DNA of 64,000 nt from DASWJZ01 sp038211615 (GTDB lineage Bacteria; Pseudomonadota; Alphaproteobacteria; Rhizobiales; Afifellaceae): positions 1 through 64,000 of the forward strand of contig JBBQVL010000004.1 in NCBI GenBank assembly GCA_038211615.1. The letters run 5' to 3'. The notes beneath the pieces are model-generated. The model was given only the letters and a program-made list of their open reading frames with translations. It was not told the origin of the DNA and made no database searches. Below are positions 38,575 to 47,208 of this stretch, in pieces. The translations under genes and the position numbers were made by a program. Numbering within the stretch: the stretch's first letter is position 1; every line of letters begins with the position of its first letter.

Positions 38575-39582
38575 ATGAGCGCCGGGGCTCGCCGGATGGG
38601 AGAGGCGTCGTCGCGCAAGATACTGTCGCTGTTGAGGCTTGGCAGCGTCTACGTCGCGCTCGTCATCATCTGCGTATTCATGTCCCTCGTTTCCCCGTAT
38701 TTTCTGACGCAGGGAAACCTCCTCAACGTGCTCCTGCAGGCGGCCACCGTCTCGATCGTCGCAGCGGGCCTTACCGTCGTCCTCATCACCGGCGAGATCG
38801 ACCTTTCGATCGGCGCGATGATCGGCCTGACCGGATCGGTCGCCGCCGTTCTCATCATCAAGCACGATGTGCCGGTGCCGCTTGGCATCGCAGCGGCGCT
38901 TCTCGCCGGACTTGCCGCGGGGCTCCTCAACGGCCTCGTTACCGTAGCGTTCCAGATCCCCTCCTTCGTCGTGACGCTGGCCATGCTGGGCATCGGGCAG
39001 GGCTGCGGACTTCTCCTCACAAACGGCCGCCCCGTTTCCGGTTTCCCCGCGGCCTATTCCTTCATCGGGCAGGGCCACATCGGGCCGATTGCGGTGCCGA
39101 TCATCATCGCGCTCGCAGTCTACGCGGTGATCCATCTGGTGCTGACACGCACTAAATTCGGCGTTGAGGTCTACGCCACTGGCGGCGGGAGGCGCGCCGC
39201 TGAGATGGCCGGCATCCGGGTCAACCGGGTGATCATCAAGACCTTCATCATAAGCGGCCTGTGCGGAGCGATCGCCGGAATCATCCTGAGCTCCCGGCTC
39301 GACGCCGGAAACGGCAATTTCGGGGCGACGAACCTGCTCGACGCGGTGGCCGCCGCAGTGGTCGGCGGCACATCGCTCATGGGCGGCGCCGGCAGCGTGG
39401 TCGGCACCTTCGGCGGCATCCTCATCATCTCGGTGATTCGCAACGGGCTGGTGCTCATGAACGTGCAGGCGTTCTGGCAGGACGTTGCGGTCGGCACGAT
39501 CATCGTTCTCGCCGTTGTCGTGAACAAGATCGTGCGTGGCGAGCTGAGCCTGGTGTCATTGGGGCAGGCGCTGAAGCGGTAG
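38575..39582 (+). CDS. Sugar-type ABC importer permease, RbsC-like
   Basis: 335 residues, eight to ten hydrophobic helices, RbsC/BPD_transp_2 family. The signature GEIDLSIGAMIGLTGSVAAV and the C-terminal AVVGGTSLMGGAGSVVGTFG are typical. The ATG lies immediately after the ATPase stop codon. This is the only permease of the operon, so a homodimer is expected, in contrast to the two-permease fused importer at 8848-13712. Confidence 0.95.
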   Translation: MSAGARRMGEASSRKILSLLRLGSVYVALVIICVFMSLVSPYFLTQGNLLNVLLQAATVSIVAAGLTVVLITGEIDLSIGAMIGLTGSVAAVLIIKHDVPVPLGIAAALLAGLAAGLLNGLVTVAFQIPSFVVTLAMLGIGQGCGLLLTNGRPVSGFPAAYSFIGQGHIGPIAVPIIIALAVYAVIHLVLTRTKFGVEVYATGGGRRAAEMAGIRVNRVIIKTFIISGLCGAIAGIILSSRLDAGNGNFGATNLLDAVAAAVVGGTSLMGGAGSVVGTFGGILIISVIRNGLVLMNVQAFWQDVAVGTIIVLAVVVNKIVRGELSLVSLGQALKR

Positions 39583-39608
39583 AGCCCGCAGCCGCTGCGA
39601 GAAACGGC

Positions 39609-40574
39609 TCACTGCGTGGAGGCGACCTTCCGGAACTTCTGCAGCGAGCGAAGCGGAGAGGGGAGTGCCGTGGCCGGAAAGAGAACCGGCCACATCGTGT
39701 GTGCCACCTCGCCGACGTAGATGTCGCCGCGCGAGTCCACCGCGATCCCGTGCGGGGCGATGAACTCGCCGAGCCCGAGACCCGCCTTCAGTCCGCCGAT
39801 GCGCCCGATCTTGCGGCCCTGATTGTCGACGATGGTGAGCCGCGGGCCGACATTCGGCATGTCGCGGTTGATGGCCAGCGCCGGACCAAGCTCGGCGATG
39901 TAGCAGATCGGGCAGCGGCCGGCCGGCATGAAAAGCCCGCAGGGCCGGTGGAGATTGTTCCACTGCGTTTCGTAGCGGCCTTCGCCGTCGAACACCTGCA
40001 CGCGATGGTTTTCGCGGTCCGCCACGTAGACCCAGCCATCGGCGTCGCAGGTGATGTTGTGCACAATGTTGAACTGGCCCGGGTCGCTGCCGGGCTCGCC
40101 CCAGGACTTGATCAGCTTGCCGTTCGGCGAGAACTTGTGCACCCGCGCATTCCCGTAGCCATCGGAAACGTAGATATCGCCGGCGGGGGACAGGGCGGTG
40201 TGCGTGCAGCGGTGAAAGGGCTCGCCGCTCATGTAGGGCGCCGGCTTTCCGGGGATGCCGATCTCCATCAGTATCCTGCCGTCGAGGCTGCATTTGCGAA
40301 CAAGGTGCAGAGCATCGTCTGTCAGGTAGAGCGCCTCGTCGGGGCCGACATGAACGCCATGCGGCCGGCCATACTGCCCCTCGCCCCATGAGCGGAGAAA
40401 GGCGCCGTCCCGATCGAACACCATCATTGGATGTTCGCCGCGGTTGAAGACGTAGACGCGGTCGTGATGGTCGGTGCCGACAGCCGCCACCTCCTTGAAC
40501 GACCAGCCCTCCGGCACCTTCGCCCAGTCCTCGACCGGTTCGTAGACGTGATCGCCCGCCGTCTCCATCGTCAT
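39609..40574 (-). CDS. NHL-repeat beta-propeller protein
   Basis: 321 residues without a signal peptide, so probably cytosolic. Five to six NHL-type blades are seen (DRVYVFNRGEHPMMVFDRDG, GDIYVSDGYGNARVHKFSPN, GWVYVADRENHRVQVFDGEG, GDIYVGEV). Relatives are annotated as peptidyl-alpha-hydroxyglycine alpha-amidating lyase-like. One Cys-rich spot, AGRCPICYIAELG, stands out. The start ATG overlaps the LysR stop (ATGA), so it is the downstream partner of that regulator. Function unknown; a lactonase- or lyase-like propeller in amide catabolism is possible but only a guess. Confidence 0.88.
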   Translation of the reverse strand: MTMETAGDHVYEPVEDWAKVPEGWSFKEVAAVGTDHHDRVYVFNRGEHPMMVFDRDGAFLRSWGEGQYGRPHGVHVGPDEALYLTDDALHLVRKCSLDGRILMEIGIPGKPAPYMSGEPFHRCTHTALSPAGDIYVSDGYGNARVHKFSPNGKLIKSWGEPGSDPGQFNIVHNITCDADGWVYVADRENHRVQVFDGEGRYETQWNNLHRPCGLFMPAGRCPICYIAELGPALAINRDMPNVGPRLTIVDNQGRKIGRIGGLKAGLGLGEFIAPHGIAVDSRGDIYVGEVAHTMWPVLFPATALPSPLRSLQKFRKVASTQ

Positions 40575-41566
40575 AGGCCTTCTCTTGCTTCGCCCTTGTT
40601 GCGCCGCGCGGCGGGTTCCCCCGAGGTGCGCGCGGGCCGCGATGCCCGCCGCGGCTGATGCTGTTTGGCCGCGAGCACCGATTGCGCGACGATCGGACCT
40701 GCAATGTCGCAGATCAGGCTGAGGTCCGTGCCGGTGGTGTCGACGAGATAGGCAATGCAGAGCGGGTGCACCGCTGCGGGCAGGTCAGACTTGTAGAGCC
40801 GCAGCGTGCCCTGCGTGAGTTCCTTGTCGATGATAGCGACCGGCAACAGCGCGATACCGTAGCCGGAGGTCGCAAGGCGCACCATGATGCTGAGGCTGTT
40901 GCACGTGCTGATGCGCGTCGGCTCGACGGCGGCCGCCTCGAACCAGTCGGTTATGTCGCGGTGCAGCAGCGAGGCGCGGGGTGTCGTCAGGATCGACACG
41001 TTCTCAAGGTCCATCGGCTGCAGCGGCCGTTCCGGCAGACCGAGCTTCGGGCTGCCGGCCCAGCCGAGATGAAGCGAGGTCAGGCTGTCCACCACCATGC
41101 CCTGCCGCGGCGCCGCCTGGGTAAGGAAGGCAGCATCGATCTGCCGGTTGGCGAGCTTCGCCTCAAGGTTCACGCTGTGGTCGATGTCGAGCTCGAGCTG
41201 GACGTCGGGGAAGCGGACTTCGATCTCCTTCAGGAGCTCCGGCAGGCAGGTGAGGGCGAAGCTGTCGCAAACGCCGAGGCGGATCGTGCCCCACAGCGCT
41301 CCGGTCTGCCGGCAGCGCTGCTCGACCGCCAGGCCGAGCCGATAGAACCGCTCGGCAATCTGCAGGAAGTCGCGGCCCTTCGCTGTCAGCTTGGCACGAT
41401 AGCTGCTCCGGTCGAAGAGTTCGGCGTTCAGCGCAAGCTCCAGCTCGCGGACCCGCACCGAAATTGCCGGCTGCGTGATGTGCAGATGCTCGGCCGCGGC
41501 GCGGAAGCTTCCCAGCCGCGCGATCCAGTAGAGCGCCTCAAACTGCCTCAGCTCAGCTCGCGCCAT
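40571..41566 (-). CDS. LysR family transcriptional regulator
   Basis: 331 residues. The N-terminal winged helix is typical (LRQFEALYWIARLGSFRAAA, HITQPAISVRVRELE), followed by a periplasmic-binding-protein-like effector domain (LWGTIRLGVCDSFALTCLPE). ATG 41566 is used; the preceding codon is TTG (41569). It is divergent from the second hyuAB operon and coupled to the NHL gene. LysR regulators usually control the divergent operon, so it is the likely activator of 41760-48744. The C-terminus has an extra polar tail (about 30 residues). Confidence 0.94.
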   Translation of the reverse strand: MARAELRQFEALYWIARLGSFRAAAEHLHITQPAISVRVRELELALNAELFDRSSYRAKLTAKGRDFLQIAERFYRLGLAVEQRCRQTGALWGTIRLGVCDSFALTCLPELLKEIEVRFPDVQLELDIDHSVNLEAKLANRQIDAAFLTQAAPRQGMVVDSLTSLHLGWAGSPKLGLPERPLQPMDLENVSILTTPRASLLHRDITDWFEAAAVEPTRISTCNSLSIMVRLATSGYGIALLPVAIIDKELTQGTLRLYKSDLPAAVHPLCIAYLVDTTGTDLSLICDIAGPIVAQSVLAAKQHQPRRASRPARTSGEPAARRNKGEAREGL

Positions 41567-41576
41567 CAATTATGTT

Positions 41577-41590
41577 TATGCATGTGCATA
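41577..41590. promoter_or_regulatory. Inverted repeat between LysR gene and hyuA
   Basis: TATGCA-TG-TGCATA is a perfect 6-2-6 inverted repeat in the AT-rich divergent promoter, only 10 bases upstream of the LysR start. The place fits autorepression by the LysR protein; a further site nearer the hyuA promoter would be expected for activation and is not obvious. Shape is unlike the classical T-N11-A box, so another regulator is possible. Confidence 0.4.
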
Positions 41591-41759
41591 GCGAGTTTTC
41601 AATGGATTTTATCGTACTCAATCCTAGTATCGGTGCAAATACAGTCGACCGATTGCCCAAGAAACGAGCCGTCATCTTCCGTTGCCGCGTGTCCTGCGAC
41701 CCGATCCAGCACCCATGAACAATTCCGCCGCTTCAAGCTCTGGCCGCGTCGAGGCGTCT

Positions 41760-43859
41760 ATGGGCGAGCCGACGTTGTGCCGGCTCGGCATCGATATCGG
41801 CGGCACGTTCACCGACCTCGTGCTGATGCGCGGTGACGCGTCGATCCTTATCCGCAAGGTGCCGTCGACAACAGACGATTACTGCCGCGGCATCCTGCTC
41901 GGTCTCGACGCGCTGCTCGCCGAGGCCGGCGTCGCCCCTTCCGATCTCGAGCTCGTGGTGCATGGGACGACCGTCGCCACCAATACGATCCTGGAGGGCC
42001 GGGGCGCGCGCACCGCGCTCATCACCACACGCGGTTTTCGCGACGTGCTGGAAATGCGGCGTCTTCGCATTCCGCAGCTCTACAATCTTCAGTACACCCC
42101 GCCAAAACCGCTTGTCCCGCGTCGCCTCCGTTTCGAGGTCGCAGAGCGGATGGGGCCGCGCGGCGAGATCTGGGAGACGCTCGACGAAACCTCGGTATTC
42201 GATGCCGCGGACAGGCTCGCTGCGGCGGATGTGGAGGCCGTCGCCATTGCGCTCATCAACTCCTACGCCAATCCCGAGCACGAACGGCGGGTGGCCGCGA
42301 TCCTTGCCTCGCGGCTCTCCAATCGCCTGCACGTCACGCTCTCCTCCGACCTCGTCCCCGAGATCCGCGAATACGAACGCACCAGCACGGCGGTGGTGAA
42401 CTCCTATATCGGGCCGACCGTGGAGGCCTACCTGTCGTCGCTGATGGACCGGCTCCGCGCCGCCGGGGTGCGCGCGCCGCTTCGCGTCATGCAATCGAAT
42501 GGCGGCGTGATGGGGGCTGCTGCGGCTTCCGCCAAGCCCGCCTACATCATCGAGTCGGGGCCTGCCGCGGGCGTCATTGCGGCGGCCGCGATAGCGCGGC
42601 GGATCGGCTTGCCGAATGTGATCTCGCTCGACATGGGAGGAACGACCGCAAAGACAGCATTGATCGAGAACGGCGAGGCGGCCAAGACTACCGAATACGA
42701 GGTCGGCGCCGGGATCAATCTGAGCAGCCGCCTGGTCAAGGGCGGCGGCCACTCCGTCAAGCTTCCCTTCATCGACGTGTCGGAGATCGGCGCCGGGGGC
42801 GGCAGCATCGTGTCCGTCGACTCGATCGGCGCCCTCAAGGTCGGCCCGCGGAGCGCCGGAGCCGTGCCCGGCCCGGCTGGCTACGGACAAGGCGGGACGG
42901 ACGCGACTTTCACCGACGCGATGATCGTGCTCGGCTACATCAATCCCCGCGCCATAGCCGGCGGCAGCGTGGCGCTGCGTCCCGACCTGGCGGAGGCGGC
43001 GGTCGCCGGGATCGCGAAGCAGCTCGGCCTTTCGACGATTGCAGCGGCGTGGGGCATCTACGCGGTCGCCGCCGCCAACATGACGCGGGCGGTGAAGGCC
43101 GTCTCCACGTACCGCGGCCGCGATCCTCGCGATTTCGCCCTGATCGCATTTGGCGGCAACGGCCCGACCGTCGCCATCGAGATCGCGCGCACGCTCGGGA
43201 TGCGACAGGTCATCGTGCCTCCGGCGCCGGGCGTCCTCAGCGCCTTCGGGCTGCTGTGCGCCGACACGGAATATGTGGCGAGCCGCACGCTCTTCCGCCG
43301 CCTGGCCAATCTCGGCCTTGAGGAACTGGAGGACGTCCTGGCGGCCCTCAGTCGCGAGGCGCGCGCCGACCTGGCGCGCGACGGCGTCACGGAAGAGGAG
43401 AGCGAGCTCGTCCGCGGGGTGGAGCTTCGCTACTCGGGCCAGGCCTACGAACTTGGCGTCGCGCTCCCCTCAGGCCAGATCAATCTTGAGGGGATCGCGG
43501 CGGCCTTCCATGCGGAGCACGAGCGCACCTACGGCCATTGCTCTCCGGGCGCGCCTGTCGACCTGATCAGCGTCAAGGTCATCGGCCGCTCGCCCGCCGG
43601 CGTCTCGGCCGGCGCGCTGTCGTCGCTGAACGGTCACGGCCCGCGCGCTGCGAAGGAAGAAATCCGCATCACGCATTTCGGGCCGGATCTGCGGCCGCAG
43701 GACACGCCGATCCTGACCCGCCCGGCGCTCCGCGGCGGCTCGCGTCGCGGGCCGCTGGTCATCGAGGAATATGACGCGACGAGCGTCATTCCCCCCGACT
43801 GCACGGCCTCCGTCGACCTGTCCGGCAACCTCATCATCGGCATCGAGCAGCCGCAATGA
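41760..43859 (+). CDS. hyuA: Hydantoinase A/oxoprolinase family protein, second copy
   Basis: 699 residues from ATG 41760 (GAGG 5 bases upstream), just before the conserved GIDIGGTFTDLVL. ATG 41715 or TTG 41682 would add unconserved N-termini. The second phosphate motif reads DMGGTTAKTALI, then VSEIGAGGGSIVSV, AVPGPAGYGQGG and IAFGGNGPTVAIEIARTLGM. It is of the same subfamily as the third copy. It would bind ATP and, with the downstream HyuB, hydrolyse a cyclic amide or carboxylate a related substrate. First gene of the operon hyuA-hyuB-deacylase-amidase. Confidence 0.93.
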   Translation: MGEPTLCRLGIDIGGTFTDLVLMRGDASILIRKVPSTTDDYCRGILLGLDALLAEAGVAPSDLELVVHGTTVATNTILEGRGARTALITTRGFRDVLEMRRLRIPQLYNLQYTPPKPLVPRRLRFEVAERMGPRGEIWETLDETSVFDAADRLAAADVEAVAIALINSYANPEHERRVAAILASRLSNRLHVTLSSDLVPEIREYERTSTAVVNSYIGPTVEAYLSSLMDRLRAAGVRAPLRVMQSNGGVMGAAAASAKPAYIIESGPAAGVIAAAAIARRIGLPNVISLDMGGTTAKTALIENGEAAKTTEYEVGAGINLSSRLVKGGGHSVKLPFIDVSEIGAGGGSIVSVDSIGALKVGPRSAGAVPGPAGYGQGGTDATFTDAMIVLGYINPRAIAGGSVALRPDLAEAAVAGIAKQLGLSTIAAAWGIYAVAAANMTRAVKAVSTYRGRDPRDFALIAFGGNGPTVAIEIARTLGMRQVIVPPAPGVLSAFGLLCADTEYVASRTLFRRLANLGLEELEDVLAALSREARADLARDGVTEEESELVRGVELRYSGQAYELGVALPSGQINLEGIAAAFHAEHERTYGHCSPGAPVDLISVKVIGRSPAGVSAGALSSLNGHGPRAAKEEIRITHFGPDLRPQDTPILTRPALRGGSRRGPLVIEEYDATSVIPPDCTASVDLSGNLIIGIEQPQ

Positions 43860-45601
43860 AGATCGACTCAATCACCTTTGAAGTCATCGCGAGCGCGCTG
43901 TCGTCGACCGCGGACGAGATGGCGATAACCGTCATGCGCAGCGCCTATTCGCCGGTGGTGCGCGACACGATGGACTACTCGACGGCGCTCTGCGACCACC
44001 TCGGCAGGGTGGCGGCGCAGGGGCTGACGCTCGCGGTGCAGCTCGGAGCCTTTCCGGAGGCGATGCGCCACCTCATCGAGCAGTTCGGCGACGACATGGA
44101 AGACGGGGACATCTTCCTCTTCAACGATCCCTACGGCTCCGGCGGTCAGCATCTGCCCGACATCTATGTCATCAAGCCGGTCTTCATCGGCGGACGACTG
44201 GAGGGTTATGCCGCGACGATGGCGCATCATTGCGACGTGGGCGGCATCACGCCGGGCAGCACGGCGATGCACGCGACGGAGATTTTTCAGGAAGGCCTGC
44301 GCCTGCCGATCGTGAAGCTATACGAGCGGGGCGTCCCCGCTTCGCCGATCTTCCGCATCATCGAGAAGAACACACGGCAGCCGGTGCAGGTGCTCGGCGA
44401 CCTCAAGGCGCAGGTTTCCGCTTGCGCGTCCGGGGAGCGGGGACTGCGCGAGATTTACCGCCGCTACTCGGCGGAGGCGGTGCGCTTCTACGTGAATGAG
44501 TTGCACGACCGCGCCGAGGCGCTGATGCGCGCCGAGATCGCGGCGCTTCCGGACGGCGAATACTCGTTCGTGGACTACCTCGACGGTCTCGGCGAAAATC
44601 CAGAGCCGCTGGCGATCGCGGTGCGCGTGGTGATCGCCGGCGACGAGATCACCGTCGACATGAGCGGGACCTCGAAGCAGGTGCCCGCCGGCATCAACTG
44701 CCCGATCGCCATGAGCAACTCGGCGGCCTATTGCGCCATTCGCTCGATCGCCGCCGCGGATATCCCGAACTGCGACGGCTACATGCGTCCGATCAAGGTG
44801 GTGGCGCCGGAGGGCACTATCGTCAATCCGGTGCTGCCCGGCGCCTGTGCCGCGCGCGGCGTCATCGGCTACCGCGTCTTCGACGCGATCATGGGCGCGC
44901 TCGCCAAGATCCTTCCCGACCGCGTCATTGCCGGCAGCGAAGGCGGGCCGACCCTCGTGTCGATTGGCGGGCGCGACGGCGAGCGGCGCTTCGTCCTCAC
45001 CGAGGTGATGGTCAACAACTGGGGTGCACGCGCGAGTCTCGACGGACCGGAGGGCATCTCCAACCCCGCCGCCAACCTCTCCAACCAGCCGATCGAGCTG
45101 ATCGAGGCGGAGTTCCCGCTGCAGGTCGTCGAGTACGGTTTCGTGCCCGATACCGGCGGCGCGGGGAAATTCCGGGGTGGCCTCGCGTTCGTCCGCGAGT
45201 GGCGGCTGCTCGGCGAGGAGGCGGTGTTCACGGTTCGCTCGGACCGGAGACTGCATCCGCCTTACGGCATCGGGGCGGGCAAGCCGGGCTCGCCTTCCAG
45301 CAACGCCATACTCTCGGGCGACCGGCGGCAGGAATTGCCGCCCATGCCCATGGCGGCGCTCGGCTTGAAGGCCCGCGATTCCTTCCGGCATGTCGGGGCC
45401 GGCGGTGGCGGCTACGGCGATCCGTTCGAGCGCGATCCCGCCATGGTGCTCGATGACGTTCTCGACGAGAAGGTGACGCCGGAGGGAGCGCGGCGCGACT
45501 ACGGCGTAGCCGTCGATCTTGCGGCGGGTACGGTGGACGAGTCCGAAACGGCGCGGCTGCGCGGATCGGCCGGTACGCGGCGTGGGCAGGAGCGGCGTTA
45601 G
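43856..45601 (+). CDS. hyuB: Hydantoinase B/oxoprolinase family protein, second copy
   Basis: 581 residues, ATGA overlap with hyuA. Landmarks: MRSAYSPVVRDTMDYSTALC, FNDPYGSGGQHLPDIY, AHHCDVGGITPGSTAMHATE, then IFQEGLRLPIV and the C-terminal GAGGGGYGDPFERDP. About 37 residues longer than the first copy and similar in length to the third. Acts as partner of HyuA in a cytosolic complex. The following gene begins 14 bases later with a TTG start. Confidence 0.93.
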   Translation: MKIDSITFEVIASALSSTADEMAITVMRSAYSPVVRDTMDYSTALCDHLGRVAAQGLTLAVQLGAFPEAMRHLIEQFGDDMEDGDIFLFNDPYGSGGQHLPDIYVIKPVFIGGRLEGYAATMAHHCDVGGITPGSTAMHATEIFQEGLRLPIVKLYERGVPASPIFRIIEKNTRQPVQVLGDLKAQVSACASGERGLREIYRRYSAEAVRFYVNELHDRAEALMRAEIAALPDGEYSFVDYLDGLGENPEPLAIAVRVVIAGDEITVDMSGTSKQVPAGINCPIAMSNSAAYCAIRSIAAADIPNCDGYMRPIKVVAPEGTIVNPVLPGACAARGVIGYRVFDAIMGALAKILPDRVIAGSEGGPTLVSIGGRDGERRFVLTEVMVNNWGARASLDGPEGISNPAANLSNQPIELIEAEFPLQVVEYGFVPDTGGAGKFRGGLAFVREWRLLGEEAVFTVRSDRRLHPPYGIGAGKPGSPSSNAILSGDRRQELPPMPMAALGLKARDSFRHVGAGGGGYGDPFERDPAMVLDDVLDEKVTPEGARRDYGVAVDLAAGTVDESETARLRGSAGTRRGQERR

Positions 45602-45615
45602 CGGAGTGCGATAGC

Positions 45616-47187
45616 TTGAGCTTCGACCATCTGATCCGTGGCGGGACGATCCTCGACGGGACCGGCGGCCCGCCGCGCACCGGCAACGTCGCGGTGGAGG
45701 GGGGGCGCGTTGTCGCCGTCGGCGCGGTCGAGGGCGAGGCCGCGAACGTGATCGACGCGGCCGGTCTCACGGTGACGCCGGGCTTCATCGATATCCACAG
45801 CCATTCGGACTACACGCTGCTCGTCGATCCGCGCGCGGTCAGCGCGCTGCATCAGGGCGTGACGCTGGAAGTGGTCGGCAATTGCGGTTTTGGCTGCGCC
45901 CCGATCCGCGATGCCGCGCTCGCCACCGCCAACATCTACGGCTTCAACGGCGACGTGCCGCTCCGCTGGCGGCGGCTGGCCGAATATTTCGAGCGGCTGG
46001 AGGCGGCGCGCCCAGGCGTCAATGTCATCGCCCTCATCCCGAACGGACAGCTCCGGCTGAGCGTGGTGGGCCTGAGCGAGCAGCCCGCCGCGCCGGAGGC
46101 GTTCAAGGAGATGTCGGGCATGCTCCAGGCGGGGCTGGAGGAGGGGGCGTTCGGCTATTCCACCGGCCTCGAATATCCCGCCGAGATCGCCGCCGACGAG
46201 GCGGAGATCACCGCGCTTTGCCGCATAGTGGCAAAGGAGGGCGCGCTCTACGCGACACATACCCGGGCGCGGGACGCCGGGTCCGTGGAGGCGGTGGCCG
46301 AGGCGCTCCGCACTGCCCGCAATGCGGAGGTGCGCCTGCAGGTCTCGCATCTCCTGCCGCGCTCCGGCCCCGCTGACGGCGCGCGCGCCATCAAGATCGT
46401 GGAAGAGGCGCGCGCCGGCGGGCTCGACGTCGCCTTCGACATGCACACCCGCCGCTACGGCACGACGTTCCTCTCCTCGCTGCTGCCGCCCTGGGTGAGG
46501 AAGGAACCGCCCGCGGCTATCGCCGCGATGCTGCGCGATGCGGAGAAGCGGAGAAGGATGCGGGAGTTCCGCAGCATCCTCTCCGCCGGCGGCGACTGGG
46601 AGCGCGTCGTGCTCCTCGACAACGTTGCCTGGCCGGAGTTTTCGCGGCGGTCGCTTGCGGAGATCGGGCGCCTGCGCAAGCAGGACCCGCACGATGCGGC
46701 CCTGGAGTTGCTGCTGCCGTTCGTCGACGACCTGACGCAGCCGATGGTCATCATCCACTGCGTCAGCGAGGAGCAGCAACGGGAGGTTTTCGCGCATCCG
46801 CTCTGCATGCCGGGCTCGGACGCGACGACGCTCGCGCCGGACGGGCCGCTCGCCGGGTCGATGTTTCATGGGGCGTACAGCTGGGCGGCGTGGTTCTGGC
46901 GCTTCATGGTACGGGAGAAGCAGGCGCTGAAGCCGCAGGAAGCGGTGCATCGTCTTACCGGGCTGCCGGCGAGCACGCTCAACCTCAAGGACCGCGGCGT
47001 GCTGCGGCCCGGCGCGCGCGCCGACATCGCGGTCTTCGATCCTGACAAATTCATGGAGCTCGCGACGACTTTCGAGCCGAACCAGCTTGCCTCCGGGATG
47101 CGGCATGTCATCGTAAACGGCGTGCACAGCCTCCGCGACGGCGTGTTGACCGGCGAACGCGGCGGCGAAGTGATCCGGCGCCACTGA
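45616..47187 (+). CDS. N-acyl-D-amino-acid deacylase family amidohydrolase
   Basis: 523 residues. The zinc motif H61-x-H63 (GFIDIHSHSDYTLL) and the D-aminoacylase-type Cys90 (LEVVGNCGFGCAPI) are present; later come ATHTRARDAGSVEAVAEAL and DMHTRRYGTTF. The C-terminal composite sandwich ends in LRPGARADIAVFDPDKF. The start is TTG 45616 with GCGGAG upstream; no better start exists since the preceding codons contain a stop. Members hydrolyse N-acyl-D-amino acids, and some D-hydantoin-derived compounds, to free D-amino acid. Fits between HyuAB and amidase in a ring-opening/deacylation pathway. Confidence 0.92.
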   Translation: MSFDHLIRGGTILDGTGGPPRTGNVAVEGGRVVAVGAVEGEAANVIDAAGLTVTPGFIDIHSHSDYTLLVDPRAVSALHQGVTLEVVGNCGFGCAPIRDAALATANIYGFNGDVPLRWRRLAEYFERLEAARPGVNVIALIPNGQLRLSVVGLSEQPAAPEAFKEMSGMLQAGLEEGAFGYSTGLEYPAEIAADEAEITALCRIVAKEGALYATHTRARDAGSVEAVAEALRTARNAEVRLQVSHLLPRSGPADGARAIKIVEEARAGGLDVAFDMHTRRYGTTFLSSLLPPWVRKEPPAAIAAMLRDAEKRRRMREFRSILSAGGDWERVVLLDNVAWPEFSRRSLAEIGRLRKQDPHDAALELLLPFVDDLTQPMVIIHCVSEEQQREVFAHPLCMPGSDATTLAPDGPLAGSMFHGAYSWAAWFWRFMVREKQALKPQEAVHRLTGLPASTLNLKDRGVLRPGARADIAVFDPDKFMELATTFEPNQLASGMRHVIVNGVHSLRDGVLTGERGGEVIRRH

Positions 47188-47208
47188 GGCGTGAAGGAAG
47201 GGGCCGAG

